54,645 nucleotides of DNA from Anaerococcus tetradius ATCC 35098 (GCF_000159095.1 NZ_GG666297.1:143853-198497); one strand, 5' to 3'. Positions 7,112-16,849 are shown, numbered from the stretch's first letter. Translations and numbers: made by a program. Notes: generated from the sequence alone by a model not told the origin.

Positions 7112-9094
7112 TATGGTGGTACGAAAAGTGAGATGGAAAGGCTTTTGGCTGATGCTCAAAAGCTAACAGGAGTTAAATATGACATAAATAATTTATCAGA
7201 TGTATATGAAGCTATACATGCTATACAAACAAACCTAGATATTACTGGCACTACGGCCAAAGAAGCTTCAGAGACTGTATCAGGTTCATTTTATGCTATG
7301 AAGGCTGCAGCTTTAGATTTGTTAGGAAACCTAGCATTGGGAGAAGCAATTGGACCTAGTACACAACATTTAATTGAGACTACCAAGACTTTTTTGATTG
7401 GTAATCTGATTCCAATGGTTGTTACTGTTTTATCTTCATTACCTAGCATGATAGGAGAAGCTTTTAATAGCTTAGCTCCTGATTTTATAAAATATGGTAA
7501 GAAATTATTGGAAGCATTGGGTATTGGTCTTAGTGATACTTCACCTATACTTACGGTTTTTGATTCGATTAAAACGAACCTAGCACCAGTTTTTGATTCA
7601 CTAATGCAGGCTTTTAATAAATTACCTGACCTTTTTAATAGTATTGCTCAAGCTATCTTCCCAGTAATAGAGAGTATAGCTTCAGGGCTTAGTAGGTTAA
7701 ATTTTTCTGGTATATCGGTACTAATTGATGCATTGATTCCAGCTATTAAAAGTGGATTTGAAACTATGATGAATATAGTAAAGCCTGCCATTGATATAGT
7801 TATTAATTCCTTTGTAAATTTATGGAATGCTGCCCAACCTTTGATAGCGACTTTGAGCCAAGCTTTAAAGCCTGCTTTTGATATTCTTGGGGCTTTTCTA
7901 GGAGGAGTTTTTAAAGGAATACTTATAGGGATAGCATCTACTTTTGATATGGTCAAGTTAGCTATAGATTTCTTAAAGCCAGTGGTTGATTTGCTAGTTC
8001 AAGCATTTATAGCATTAAGTCCTGTTTTTACTAAAATAGCCGAGTGGGTTGGAGTGATAATTGGCCTATTTGGTAATTTCTCAACCGCTGGTACAAGTTT
8101 AAAGGACATAATGATAAGTGTATGGGAAAATATTAAGGGAGCAATTAGTGCTGCTAAATCTTTTATTACAGGTGCTATTGAAGGTATCAAGTCTATATTT
8201 TCTGCTTTGTCTTCATCAGGTAGTTCTTTAAAGAATGCACTTTCCAATGCATGGAGCTTAATAACTGGAGCTATTAGCTCTGCCAAAGCGACAATATCAG
8301 GACTAATTGATGGAATCAAGTCTTTCTTTAAGTCCATGACTAATTCTGGCGAGGCTTTGAAAGGAGCAATGAGTACTATTTGGGATGGAATAAAGCTTGT
8401 TATTTCTAATGCTAAGAATTTGATAGTAGGAGCTATTAATGGGATTGTTAATTTTTTCAAGAATTTATCTTCAGCAGGTAAAGCTTTATCGAATGCTTTA
8501 TCAAATTCTTGGTCTGCTATAATTTCTGTAATAGCAGGTGCTGTTAAAAGTATTGGGGGCTTTATTAGTAACATTTTTAGTTCGTTTAATCGTTTACATC
8601 AAATTAATTTATCAGGAGCTGGTCGTGCGATTATGAATGGTTTTCTAAATGGTTTGAGAGCAGCCTGGGGAGCTGTAAAAAGTTTTGTCGGAGGAATAGG
8701 TTCATGGATAGCTGAGCATAAGGGACCTATATCATATGATAAGAAGCTTTTAATACCTGCAGGTTTAGCCATAATGAGCGGACTTAATAAAGGATTGGAA
8801 GATAATTTTGATTTAGTGAAAGGTACAGTAAAATCTATGGCTCCAGAACTAGAAAATTGTTTTGGAACTGCTGATTTGAGAGCAGGAATGGATATTGATA
8901 GCGATATTAATAATGCTAATAATTCATTGAGATATAAGGTTGATTCTCTTGATCTTGCAGAATGGAATACAAATGAAGAGAGTCCAAAGCCGGTCGAGTT
9001 AATTCTTAATTTTGGAGATAGGATATTAGAAGGATTTGTAGAAGATATTACTAGGATTCAGGATAAAAATATCGCTCTAAAGGAGAGATTTTAG
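7112..9094 (+). CDS. Tape measure protein, exon 2
   Basis: Second exon, 660 codons plus stop. It starts YGGTKSEMERLLADAQKLTGV, the standard continuation after NLKLG in tape-measure proteins of Gram-positive siphophages. Long hydrophobic helical stretches follow, then four copies of a 43-residue unit (DNA 8099-8614), then a conserved GAGRAIMNGFLNGLRAAWG and GPISYDKKLLIPAG segment and an acidic C-terminus. An ATG at 7109-7111 could be mistaken for a start, but it lies on the last intron bases and has no SD. No frameshift is seen. Confidence 0.9.
   Translation, partial: YGGTKSEMERLLADAQKLTGVKYDINNLSDVYEAIHAIQTNLDITGTTAKEASETVSGSFYAMKAAALDLLGNLALGEAIGPSTQHLIETTKTFLIGNLIPMVVTVLSSLPSMIGEAFNSLAPDFIKYGKKLLEALGIGLSDTSPILTVFDSIKTNLAPVFDSLMQAFNKLPDLFNSIAQAIFPVIESIASGLSRLNFSGISVLIDALIPAIKSGFETMMNIVKPAIDIVINSFVNLWNAAQPLIATLSQALKPAFDILGAFLGGVFKGILIGIASTFDMVKLAIDFLKPVVDLLVQAFIALSPVFTKIAEWVGVIIGLFGNFSTAGTSLKDIMISVWENIKGAISAAKSFITGAIEGIKSIFSALSSSGSSLKNALSNAWSLITGAISSAKATISGLIDGIKSFFKSMTNSGEALKGAMSTIWDGIKLVISNAKNLIVGAINGIVNFFKNLSSAGKALSNALSNSWSAIISVIAGAVKSIGGFISNIFSSFNRLHQINLSGAGRAIMNGFLNGLRAAWGAVKSFVGGIGSWIAEHKGPISYDKKLLIPAGLAIMSGLNKGLEDNFDLVKGTVKSMAPELENCFGTADLRAGMDIDSDINNANNSLRYKVDSLDLAEWNTNEESPKPVELILNFGDRILEGFVEDITRIQDKNIALKERF
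8099..8614 (+). repeat. Four tandem 129-bp (43-residue) units in tape measure gene
   Basis: Units start at 8099, 8228, 8357 and 8486, exactly 129 nt apart. Each begins with Leu, then a WxxI or WSxI segment, a GAI-type hydrophobic run and a serine/glycine spacer. The protein repeats are clear and the DNA is diverged, so this is an old in-frame duplication. In tape-measure proteins, added repeats lengthen the tail. Confidence 0.85.
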
Positions 9095-9096
9095 TT

Positions 9097-9843
9097 ATGA
9101 TAATTGAAAAGTTAAGTAGATGTGCCCTTACCTATAATGGTAAATTGATGGATAAAATTGTAGATGACTTCATGATTACTAATGTAGAAGGTAGGGGCCT
9201 ATTTACCCCTAAAAACGAATATGTAAGTATCAACGGAATAGATGGCGATGTTCTAAAAAATTCTTCTTATCCAAGTAGGGATATAAAGGTACAGTTTTAC
9301 CTATATGCCAAGAATAACGAGGAATGGTTAGAGAAAATGAAAATTATTACAATGGCCTTGCAGAGTAAGGATGATGTAGAGTTTTCATTCAAAGATGAAC
9401 TAGGGATAAGATTTGGAAGACTTTCTGGATTTGATGATCCTGATTATGATTCGAATTCTGCTATAGGGTATTTTACGATTCATTGCTCAGATCCATTCTT
9501 GTATTCAGATGTAATAGAAGTTAATAATAGGATTAATAACCTTAGATATGACTATTACCCTGTCAAAATCGAGTCGATTGTATTTAAGGCTAATGAATCA
9601 AGTGATAAGATTAGAATATACAATCCAAATTCAGGGGAAAAAATAATCGTAAACAAGAGCGTAAATTCAGGAGATAGAATTAGCTATGATGGTCAGAATA
9701 TTTGGATTAATTCACAAAATGTATTAAGATATCTTGATTATGTTTCGAGTGACTATTTTGAATTTGAACTTTATTCAGAAGATAAAGTCTTAGCTAATGT
9801 ATCAGATGATATAAAAATAAAGTATAGGTACAAGTTGTTATGA
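9097..9843 (+). CDS. Distal tail protein (Dit), siphovirus tail family
   Basis: Protein of 248 residues forming the hub ring at the tail tip, to which tail endopeptidase and receptor-binding proteins attach. The N-terminal half shows the Dit ring pattern (GRGLFTPKNEYVSINGIDGD, PSRDIKVQFYLYAKN, and SGFDDPDYDSNSAIGYFTIHCSDPF) and the second half is a beta-rich galectin-like region. AAGGAGAG at 9080-9087 is the SD. Its end overlaps the next gene (ATGA), implying translational coupling with the tail endopeptidase. Confidence 0.86.
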   Translation: MIIEKLSRCALTYNGKLMDKIVDDFMITNVEGRGLFTPKNEYVSINGIDGDVLKNSSYPSRDIKVQFYLYAKNNEEWLEKMKIITMALQSKDDVEFSFKDELGIRFGRLSGFDDPDYDSNSAIGYFTIHCSDPFLYSDVIEVNNRINNLRYDYYPVKIESIVFKANESSDKIRIYNPNSGEKIIVNKSVNSGDRISYDGQNIWINSQNVLRYLDYVSSDYFEFELYSEDKVLANVSDDIKIKYRYKLL

Positions 9844-12800
9844 GCGGAATATTTATTTTTGATAAATCACAAAACTTATATAAAACAATTCCAGATAAAA
9901 AAATATTAGCCAATTATCAAGAGCAAGAACTTAATGGACTAATAAGTGGGACCTGTCAGGTAAAGTATTCTTCAGATTTAGAAGATGCTTTTTTTTATGG
10001 AGTAAAAGATGAAGATAAGTTTTGGTTATATAGCATAAAGAATGCTATAAAGAAAGAAAATACTATTACCTTTAAAGGGGTGCATATAATGTATGATGAC
10101 CTTAAAGGTAAAGTTGTAAGAGATATTAGGCCCAATGATAAATTGGTTGGGTCTGTATGTACATCAATATTAGTGGGGACAGGATGGGAATGTATTTCTC
10201 ATTGTAATGTTAGAGGAAGTGCTAATTTCTACTATCAATCTTCATTGTCAGCTCTTTATAAAATTGCTCAAAAATTTGGGGTTGACTTTATTCCTGTCAT
10301 AAAGTTTTCAGATGGAAAGATTGTTGCTAAAGAAATACACATCTATTCTAAATTAGGTGAAGACTTGGGTAAGGTCTTTTCATATAAGGATAATTTGGTT
10401 CAAGTTGTTGCCGAAACATCTTCAGATGAACTTTTCACCGCCTTTATAGGTAGGGGCAAGGGAGAGATGAAAACAGACGAAAGTGGGAAGGCCACAGGTG
10501 GATATGGGAGAAAAATCAAATTTGATAGTATAAATTATAAGGATACTATCGACGGTATAACAGTTCATTCACCAATCGGTTCTGACATGATTGAAATTAA
10601 AGAAGCAACAAGAATCTATGGTTATCCTGATGGTAGCCCAAGAATTTGTACTGTTGACTTTGACGATATAGAAGATAAAAGAGAATTAGCGATAGCGACT
10701 TTCAAATATGCGATTGAACATAGTAGGCCAAGGGTACAACTCAGAGCCAAAGGTCATGCATATGAGAGAATAGGTATTGGTGAGATAGTAACTATTATCG
10801 GCCCAATGGATATTAGATTTAAAACAAGGATCTATAAGCTCAAGAAAGATTTTCTGAGTAAAAAAATATTAGATTTTGAATTTGGCGATAAGATTGTTAA
10901 ATCAATGAGTGATAGGCTCAAAGATAGTCAAATTAATAGTAAGGCAGATGAGATTAATGATATAAGCTTTATGGATTCTATATTTACTATGATTGAGTCT
11001 ACTTACTATAATGAAGATGGCTACCAATATGATCTAAAACCAGATAATAAATATAAGTTACCAGCAGGTCTTTATAGCTTCAATAAACCCATAGACCAGA
11101 ATCCAGATAAGGTCATATATTTGGGTGCTGGAAAGCTAATGATAGCTAATTCCAAAAAAGATGATGGATCGTGGAATTTTAGAGTTGCACTTAATGGAGA
11201 TTCAGTAAATGCTGATGAAATTAGAGCAGGCATTCTAAGAGGCGGAAAGGTCCGCTGGAACTTGGAAGATGGAACCTTTATTATCGGAAATAATCCTACA
11301 GATTACAACTTGTATTGGGACGGGTCGACCTTACACCTAAGGAATGTGGATATAGACCTAGAAAACAACCGCACTATCCAAGACCTTAAGAACAAACAAG
11401 GTATGACCGACAAAGAGATAGCAGCTAGGAAAGAAGAAATTGAAAGTGCCAAGAAAGACCTACAAGAAGCGAAGACATCTCTTGAGGGAAGTATATCAGA
11501 AGTCTCAAATAATGTAGGAGATTTGGATAACAGATTAGACCAGCAAGATGAAAGGAACAAGCTTGTAAGCAAAGATATATTAGATCTTAAGACTAATCTA
11601 AAGATTACAGATGGTAAAATCCAGACAAGCGTAGACTCAATAAATAAAACAGTAGAAGAGAAAATCAGAGCCAATAAAGATTATATAAATGAAAAAGACA
11701 CATCCCTTAGAACATATTTGAATAATAACTATTCAAGTATAAGTCAAACTGACGAGAAAATATCTAGTGAAGTCGTAAAAATTCAGGTAGAAACTGAAGA
11801 AAAAATCCGTCTTGGAGATAATAACCTTAAAAGTTATATCACTCAAAACTACACAACAATTAATCAAACTAACGAGAAGATAGAAGCTACTGTTAAGTCC
11901 TTTAAGGATGATATGAGTAAGTATGAGTCTAGATTTACTCAGTTAAAAGATGAGATAAGCTTACAGGTAAGTAGTAGTAAGCAAAGTGGAGTGTATAAAA
12001 ACTTAATAAAATATGCTTGGAAATGGGCTAGTGGTCACGGAATATATTGGTATCCTGATAAGAATGATAAAGGAGTAGCTCAAGGTGGGACATATTATAT
12101 AGAAAGCAATGGAGATATAAGATTTACCTCGAATAAAAAAGCTAACACATGGACAGCGTTTAATTTCGATTTAGTAGAAATGGAAGCGGGAATAAAAGAA
12201 TATACGGTTATTTGTGAACCTAGTGAAATGAAAGATACTTTACAATATCCACAATTTCAGATTAGAAATAAAGAGGGTGATAATATAACGAATTATCCTT
12301 ATTTTAATAAAAAAGATAGAGTTTATAAACTAGTTATTAAGGATGATAAATTGAATGAAATACCGAATATATTTAGGATAAGCTTTAAAGATAGTCAAGC
12401 GGGAACGGATAAGGATAGAAGTATTGTTATACCTCAAGGAAAACTCGCTGTAGTCAAGGGTTGGCATCCTAACTTAACTTGGAACGATATATATACACCT
12501 AATGATCAAGGGATTGAAGAAGTTAGATCTGAGCTTAAAGTTAAAGCTAATGAAATATCAGCGAGTGTTAGTAATAAGGTAAGGGGACTGGAAAGTAAAA
12601 TTAGTATTCAAGCGGATAGAATTTCGTCAAAAGTATCCAGAGGTGATATTATATCAGAAATTAATCAATCGCCTGAACAAATCAAAATTAAAGCAAGTAA
12701 GATTGACCTCACAGGGAATGTTAGTGTTAGGGGGGATTTTGCCACTTATGACGGGTCTGGTAATATTGGAGTAGAGATGTCATATAATAGGGTTCGCTGG

Positions 12801-13199
12801 AGTGATAATCGTTGGGAAAATAAAACTTTCGGAGAGATTAATGTAGTCAAGAATTATAGCAGTGATTATAATTATAAGTTTAACATAGGGCATTTTAAGA
12901 CAGGAAGGACTACGATATCATATAATGATGGCAGTTCATGGTATCCTTATGTAACCTTTGACAGGTGGAACTATACTGGTAATGGAGGCCAAAGTCATCC
13001 AGTTTGCTTTAATGAGGGAGTAAGATTTAAGGGTGAGTGCAAATTTCAAGATATTATACACTTTGACCACATGCGACTGAGAGAATATACAAATGGAATA
13101 GCCCTTGAAAATTATGATGGAAACGGACTTTTTGTAGATAGGGATGGGAGTGTATGGATAATGAAAGGTTCGAGAAGGTATGAGGTAGATGTTAAATAG
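9840..13199 (+). CDS. Tail-tip endopeptidase/tail-associated lysin (Tal)
   Basis: Large tip protein of 1119 residues. Residues 1-370 match the prophage endopeptidase-tail family that forms the hub under Dit and opens the cell wall. Residues about 500-710 are coiled coil with a two-copy repeat (NNNYSSISQTDEKI and TQNYTTINQTNEKI). Residues about 720-870 look like a carbohydrate-binding beta sandwich rich in aromatic residues, and the C-terminal 200 residues resemble fibre-tip domains. ATG overlaps the Dit stop by 4 nt. No classical catalytic motif was confirmed by eye, so the lytic activity is inferred from the family. Confidence 0.82.
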   Translation: MSGIFIFDKSQNLYKTIPDKKILANYQEQELNGLISGTCQVKYSSDLEDAFFYGVKDEDKFWLYSIKNAIKKENTITFKGVHIMYDDLKGKVVRDIRPNDKLVGSVCTSILVGTGWECISHCNVRGSANFYYQSSLSALYKIAQKFGVDFIPVIKFSDGKIVAKEIHIYSKLGEDLGKVFSYKDNLVQVVAETSSDELFTAFIGRGKGEMKTDESGKATGGYGRKIKFDSINYKDTIDGITVHSPIGSDMIEIKEATRIYGYPDGSPRICTVDFDDIEDKRELAIATFKYAIEHSRPRVQLRAKGHAYERIGIGEIVTIIGPMDIRFKTRIYKLKKDFLSKKILDFEFGDKIVKSMSDRLKDSQINSKADEINDISFMDSIFTMIESTYYNEDGYQYDLKPDNKYKLPAGLYSFNKPIDQNPDKVIYLGAGKLMIANSKKDDGSWNFRVALNGDSVNADEIRAGILRGGKVRWNLEDGTFIIGNNPTDYNLYWDGSTLHLRNVDIDLENNRTIQDLKNKQGMTDKEIAARKEEIESAKKDLQEAKTSLEGSISEVSNNVGDLDNRLDQQDERNKLVSKDILDLKTNLKITDGKIQTSVDSINKTVEEKIRANKDYINEKDTSLRTYLNNNYSSISQTDEKISSEVVKIQVETEEKIRLGDNNLKSYITQNYTTINQTNEKIEATVKSFKDDMSKYESRFTQLKDEISLQVSSSKQSGVYKNLIKYAWKWASGHGIYWYPDKNDKGVAQGGTYYIESNGDIRFTSNKKANTWTAFNFDLVEMEAGIKEYTVICEPSEMKDTLQYPQFQIRNKEGDNITNYPYFNKKDRVYKLVIKDDKLNEIPNIFRISFKDSQAGTDKDRSIVIPQGKLAVVKGWHPNLTWNDIYTPNDQGIEEVRSELKVKANEISASVSNKVRGLESKISIQADRISSKVSRGDIISEINQSPEQIKIKASKIDLTGNVSVRGDFATYDGSGNIGVEMSYNRVRWSDNRWENKTFGEINVVKNYSSDYNYKFNIGHFKTGRTTISYNDGSSWYPYVTFDRWNYTGNGGQSHPVCFNEGVRFKGECKFQDIIHFDHMRLREYTNGIALENYDGNGLFVDRDGSVWIMKGSRRYEVDVK

Positions 13200-13207
13200 G
13201 AGGAAGA

Positions 13208-13363
13208 ATGGATCCATTAATACAAATATATATTGATAGATTAGCTCAGTGCGATTACGATAATGCAAAACTAATTTTAGAAAATCAAAGTCTACAAAAA
13301 GAAAATGAGAAACTAAAAAAAGAATTTGCTGAACTTAAAGAAAGCAAGAAAGAAGGTGATTAG
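13208..13363 (+). CDS. Small coiled-coil phage protein (51 aa)
   Basis: Short gene with a strong SD (AGGAGG at 13199-13204) and an ATG at 13208. The stop TAG directly precedes the next ATG at 13364. The product starts MDPLIQIYIDRL and then forms a charged heptad helix (LILENQSLQKENEKLKKEF), so it probably oligomerises. Small proteins of this kind are common between tail-tip and baseplate genes in Gram-positive prophages, but no function is known to me. Confidence 0.75.
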   Translation: MDPLIQIYIDRLAQCDYDNAKLILENQSLQKENEKLKKEFAELKESKKEGD

Positions 13364-15016
13364 ATGGATACTACTAATCTAAGGCAAGTACAGGGCGGTA
13401 CTGTAATCAAGCAGGCGGATAGGTCGTCAGTCTTATCTTTTATCCTCCAAGACGCCAAGGGCAGGGAGGTAAAGCTTGATGGGCAGGCAGCACAGGTAGC
13501 CTTATATACAAATCAAGGGAGATTTTGGGAGACAACCACTAATGTAAAAGGTGCGGAAGTCTCTTTTTCTATGCCGGGTAATCTTGCGGTAGATGACTAC
13601 CTCCTTGATATAAGTGTAGGGGGATATGTCTTTCCAAGCGATAGAGACCTAATTATTAGAGTTACCCAAGGATATAAGGAATTATTAAATAAAGAAAGTG
13701 CAGAAAGCACAAGAGAAACATTAGCCGGTATAAGAAAGAAAGTTGAAGAAGAGTCTGAAAAAAGGCTTAAAGGTCAGCTTGAAAAGATAGATGGGAAAAG
13801 CGAAAGCACTATCCAAGCTATAGAAAGAGACGGACAAGAGTATATAAAGCTTATCGGTACAAATAAAGAAAGTGCAGTAGCTGAGATTGAAGCAAAGAAA
13901 AAAGAAGCTTTATATATAATCGAGGAGAAAAGAAAAGAATTTAAAGGAGACAGGGGCGAACCTGGACCGAAAGGCGACCCACTAAAATATGACGACCTTA
14001 CTGAAGAGCAAAAGAAAGAGCTTAAAGGAGAAAAGGGAGAACCAGGTACTAATGGTGTTAAGGGTGATGATGGTATATCACCAACTGTAAAAATTATTGA
14101 AGAAAACAACGGGAACAGAGTAACTTTTACAGATAAAACTGGAGAAAAGTCTATCTTTATAAAAAACGGTGAAGCTGGAGAAGCTGGTAAGTTTGATATT
14201 AATTCTTTGAGCGAAGAGGAAAAGAAAATCTTCAAGACTGAATTGGTAAATGATTTGACTACTGGTGGAGTGGATAAGGCTTTGTCTGCTGAACAGGGCA
14301 AGGTGCTTTTTCAGTCTGTCGATAAGGGAAAGGATTTGATTGCTAAGGCTCTTGTCGACAAGAATGTTCAAGCTAGTAAAGACGAGTCTTTCGGCGACTT
14401 AGCAAATAAGATTAAGGAGATTAGAGCTTCTGGAGGTTACGGTCTTGGGGATGTAATTGAGCCTGAAAAGATAGAGCCTATCACTAAAGATAATTATAAG
14501 TATAAATTTGATTCTAAAATTGAATATAATAAATATTTTTTTGATGGTGAAGGTAATTTGTATGTTATTCTTATTGGTAATGATAATAATAAGACTTTAC
14601 TTAAATATGATAAAAATGGTGATGTCGTTATAAAAGTTAATGAGTTAAAATGTTATTTTCTTGATAAGGAAAATAATATTTTTATCTGTTCCAAACTTGA
14701 AGGGTTACGAAAATATGATAAAAATAATGAGCCTGTGAATATATTACCACGTGAACGTACACCAAATGCTAATTATATGTACTCGGATACTGAGGGTAAT
14801 TTATATACGCTTGATAATCCTATGATAGTTACAAAATATAATAAGGATGGTGTTGAGATGTGGAGTATCTCAGATGTCAGTAGCTTTGTTGTTGATGGTA
14901 AGATGAATGTGTATGGTATGAACAAAGATGGCTTGGTTACAAAATATAGTAAGGATGGGGTTAAGTTATGGGCTAAGGAGTTTAATTGTCATTCAAGTTT
15001 AAGTGTGGATAAGTAA
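13364..15016 (+). CDS. Receptor-binding/baseplate upper protein (BppU-like), truncated by stop
   Basis: Tail fibre of 550 residues as read. Residues 1-105 match the BppU N-terminal attachment domain (starting MDTTNLRQVQGGTVIKQADR). Next are a coiled coil (about 105-190), collagen-like GXX stretches (GDRGEPGPKGDP and GEKGEPGTNGVKGDDG), then a linker. From about 365 there are repeated blades of the type DKEGNIY/KYDKNG that suggest a beta-propeller. Reading ends at TAA 15014-15016, in the middle of a blade, and the same frame continues open with more blades to 15679. By analogy with the DKENN of other blades, a GAA codon probably became TAA. Confidence 0.82.
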   Translation: MDTTNLRQVQGGTVIKQADRSSVLSFILQDAKGREVKLDGQAAQVALYTNQGRFWETTTNVKGAEVSFSMPGNLAVDDYLLDISVGGYVFPSDRDLIIRVTQGYKELLNKESAESTRETLAGIRKKVEEESEKRLKGQLEKIDGKSESTIQAIERDGQEYIKLIGTNKESAVAEIEAKKKEALYIIEEKRKEFKGDRGEPGPKGDPLKYDDLTEEQKKELKGEKGEPGTNGVKGDDGISPTVKIIEENNGNRVTFTDKTGEKSIFIKNGEAGEAGKFDINSLSEEEKKIFKTELVNDLTTGGVDKALSAEQGKVLFQSVDKGKDLIAKALVDKNVQASKDESFGDLANKIKEIRASGGYGLGDVIEPEKIEPITKDNYKYKFDSKIEYNKYFFDGEGNLYVILIGNDNNKTLLKYDKNGDVVIKVNELKCYFLDKENNIFICSKLEGLRKYDKNNEPVNILPRERTPNANYMYSDTEGNLYTLDNPMIVTKYNKDGVEMWSISDVSSFVVDGKMNVYGMNKDGLVTKYSKDGVKLWAKEFNCHSSLSVDK

Positions 15017-15679
15017 GATTATCTTTATTTTGTTGCTAAAAATAATAAAAAGTGCCAAGTTGTTAAAGTTGATGATGATGGAAATATCTTATTAGCAAGT
15101 GAGGATGATATAGCTGCTAAATTTAGTATTAATTGTAAGGGTAAGCTAATTGTGAGATTTCCCACTAAGATACTTGTGTATAATGTTGATAATTCTAAGT
15201 CATGGGAAGTTAGTGGTGCTATTAATTATATGTGTGATAAGCAAGGTAATATTTATGTGAGTAAAGATAAATATAACTTAATTAAGTATGATGGAGATGG
15301 GAAACTCTTACACGATTATAGTGTTAAACATTTAAGAAATTATAAGTTAGATGATAAAGATAATTTATATTTGATAGTAAGCAAATCATTAATAAAGTAT
15401 GACACTAATAACAACAAGGAATGGGAAATTAATAATACGAAATATTATTGCTGGGATAAGGAAGGTGATATTTATTTTCTGAGAGAAACTGAACTTTATA
15501 AATACTCCAAGGGAGAGGAGCAAATGGTATGTAATCTTAAAAATATTATAAATACAACTTATAAGATTACGCTTAGAATGGATAATTATGGTAATTTGTA
15601 TATTGAAAACAATGAAAAATTGTTTAAGCTTATTAGGGTAAATGATAAGATTGTTACAGGGTATAAGATAATATCTTAA
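15017..15679 (+). pseudogene. C-terminal part of the fibre beyond the in-frame stop
   Basis: This stretch is in the same frame as the BppU-like gene. It starts DYLYFVAKNNKKCQVV directly after TAA and carries four or five further propeller-like repeats (for example CDKQGNIYVSKDK, LDDKDNLYLIVSK, WDKEGDIYFLRE, MDNYGNLYIENNE), with a TAA at 15677-15679. An internal ATG at 15152 exists, but no SD precedes it. With the stop read through, the whole protein would be 771 residues. It is most simply the detached receptor-binding tip of a nonsense-mutated fibre; readthrough cannot be excluded. Confidence 0.8.
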
Positions 15680-15712
15680 ATACAAAAGTCGGATAACAAT
15701 ACAAAAGCTAAG

Positions 15713-15740
15713 AAAGAGAGGACACGCTCTCTCTTTTTTA
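15713..15740 (+). terminator. Intrinsic terminator after the fibre gene
   Basis: AGAGAG (15715-15720), loop GACACG and CTCTCT (15727-15732), followed by CTTTTTT. It separates the fibre gene from the carbohydrate-binding gene. Confidence 0.7.
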
Positions 15741-15765
15741 TAAAAAATTTTAAGGAGGTACACAT

Positions 15766-16404
15766 ATGTACAGAATACAAAAAGCATACTACACAGGAAC
15801 AGATGAAACTAAGGTAAGGTTGACTCTACAAGAGCCTTACAGAGATTTTGTCGTATCTTTCAGCGGAGATTTGACAAACGTCGAAGATGATATCTTAGAG
15901 CAAAGAGCGATTAGCAAGCTTGCAAGAGAATTTAGCCCATCAAAGGCTTTAGAAGATTTAGCAAAAAGACAAGAAGAGCAAGAGCAATCAATCAAGTCTA
16001 TACTAAAGACCATCACACTTGCTAAAGACTTGTCGAAAGACCAAAAAGAAGAAATCTTATCTAGGTATGAAGAATACAAAATTGGTAAAGAGTATAAAGA
16101 AAAAGATAAATTCACCTTTGATGGAAAGGTGTATGAAGTTAAACAAGAGCATAGAAGCCAAACTACATGGATACCATCATCAACACCTAACTTATATACG
16201 GAGTTTCTTAACGTGAAAATCACAAATGGAGCTGGAGAAGTAACAGAAGTAGTAGCAGAATTTAAACAACCTACAGGGGCTCATGACGCTTATAATAAGG
16301 GAGATAAAGTTTTATTTAATGGAAAAGTATATCAATCTAAGATAGACTCAAATACCTTTAGTCCAGACCAATACGCTGATGGTTGGGAAGAAGTAACACA
16401 ATAA
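15766..16404 (+). CDS. Phage protein with two carbohydrate-binding modules
   Basis: Protein of 212 residues. The N-terminal third is a beta-rich segment followed by a short coiled coil (SKALEDLAKRQEEQEQSI). Two modules of the ChiA1/CBM5_12 type follow: FDGKVYEVKQEHRSQTTWIP with an aromatic pattern near 118-145, and DKVLFNGKVYQSKIDSNTFS with ADGWEEV at 185-212. The modules should bind cell-wall or surface glycans, making this an accessory adsorption protein. AAGGAGG (15752-15758) precedes the ATG, and terminators lie on both sides, so it may have its own promoter. No enzyme domain is present. Confidence 0.78.
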   Translation: MYRIQKAYYTGTDETKVRLTLQEPYRDFVVSFSGDLTNVEDDILEQRAISKLAREFSPSKALEDLAKRQEEQEQSIKSILKTITLAKDLSKDQKEEILSRYEEYKIGKEYKEKDKFTFDGKVYEVKQEHRSQTTWIPSSTPNLYTEFLNVKITNGAGEVTEVVAEFKQPTGAHDAYNKGDKVLFNGKVYQSKIDSNTFSPDQYADGWEEVTQ

Positions 16405-16408
16405 GAAA

Positions 16409-16430
16409 GGGAGTGAAAACTCTCTTTTTT
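16409..16430 (+). terminator. Intrinsic terminator after the carbohydrate-binding gene
   Basis: GGGAGT (16409-16414), loop GAAA, ACTCTC (16419-16424), then TTTTTT. The stem is extended by flanking AAA/TTT. Confidence 0.75.
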
Positions 16431-16457
16431 ATATAGTAGAAAGGAAGTGGGAAAATT

Positions 16458-16823
16458 GTGTTTGGATTAGCAAAAGCAATTAGCGAGTATGGAATATTAA
16501 TAGTAATAGCAGGTTTATTTTTATATTTCTACATTTCAGACAAAAGAACTTGGCAAAAAAATCAAGACAAGCAGTTTGAAAGAAGTAATGAGATAAACGA
16601 TAAACTAACGGAAATAATTGCAAAAAACACGTCAAGGTTGGAATTGCACGAAACAAGTTTGAGTAAACATTCTTGCGATACAAGACAAAGTTTTGATGAC
16701 CTAAATGCGAGAGTTGATAAGATAGATGATAAGATTGACTTATTACGTTCTACAACACAAGAATTGGCAACTAAAGCAATGGCAGAAGAAATCAAGGAAG
16801 AAGTAAGAAGTTTAAAACGTTAG
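16458..16823 (+). CDS. BhlA/UviB-like holin or holin accessory protein
   Basis: Protein of 121 residues with one N-terminal membrane helix (YGILIVIAGLFLYFYI, about 10-26) and then a long charged coiled coil (about 35-120). This layout matches BhlA/UviB-type holins or XhlA-type lysis accessory proteins. The start is a GTG at 16458 with AAGGAAGTGGG upstream; no in-frame ATG fits. It lies first in the lysis module, before a second holin and the endolysin. Which of the two membrane proteins is the true holin cannot be told from sequence. Confidence 0.72.
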   Translation: MFGLAKAISEYGILIVIAGLFLYFYISDKRTWQKNQDKQFERSNEINDKLTEIIAKNTSRLELHETSLSKHSCDTRQSFDDLNARVDKIDDKIDLLRSTTQELATKAMAEEIKEEVRSLKR

Positions 16824-16824
16824 G

Positions 16825-16849
16825 GGACTAGAGAAAATCTAGTCCTTTT
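16825..16849 (+). terminator. Intrinsic terminator between the two holin genes
   Basis: GGACTAGA (16825-16832) pairs with TCTAGTCC (16838-16845) across GAAAA and is followed by TTTT: a perfect 8-bp stem. Confidence 0.75.

Noticed and set aside
7999-8574. Long open frame of 191 codons on the minus strand inside the tape-measure gene
   Set aside because: It is the reverse of the repeat-rich, codon-biased tape-measure exon, has no SD and no family resemblance.
13774-14301. Minus-strand Ser/Pro-rich frame of 175 codons inside the fibre gene
   Set aside because: It mirrors the collagen-like and Lys/Glu-rich coding sequence of the plus strand and has no SD.
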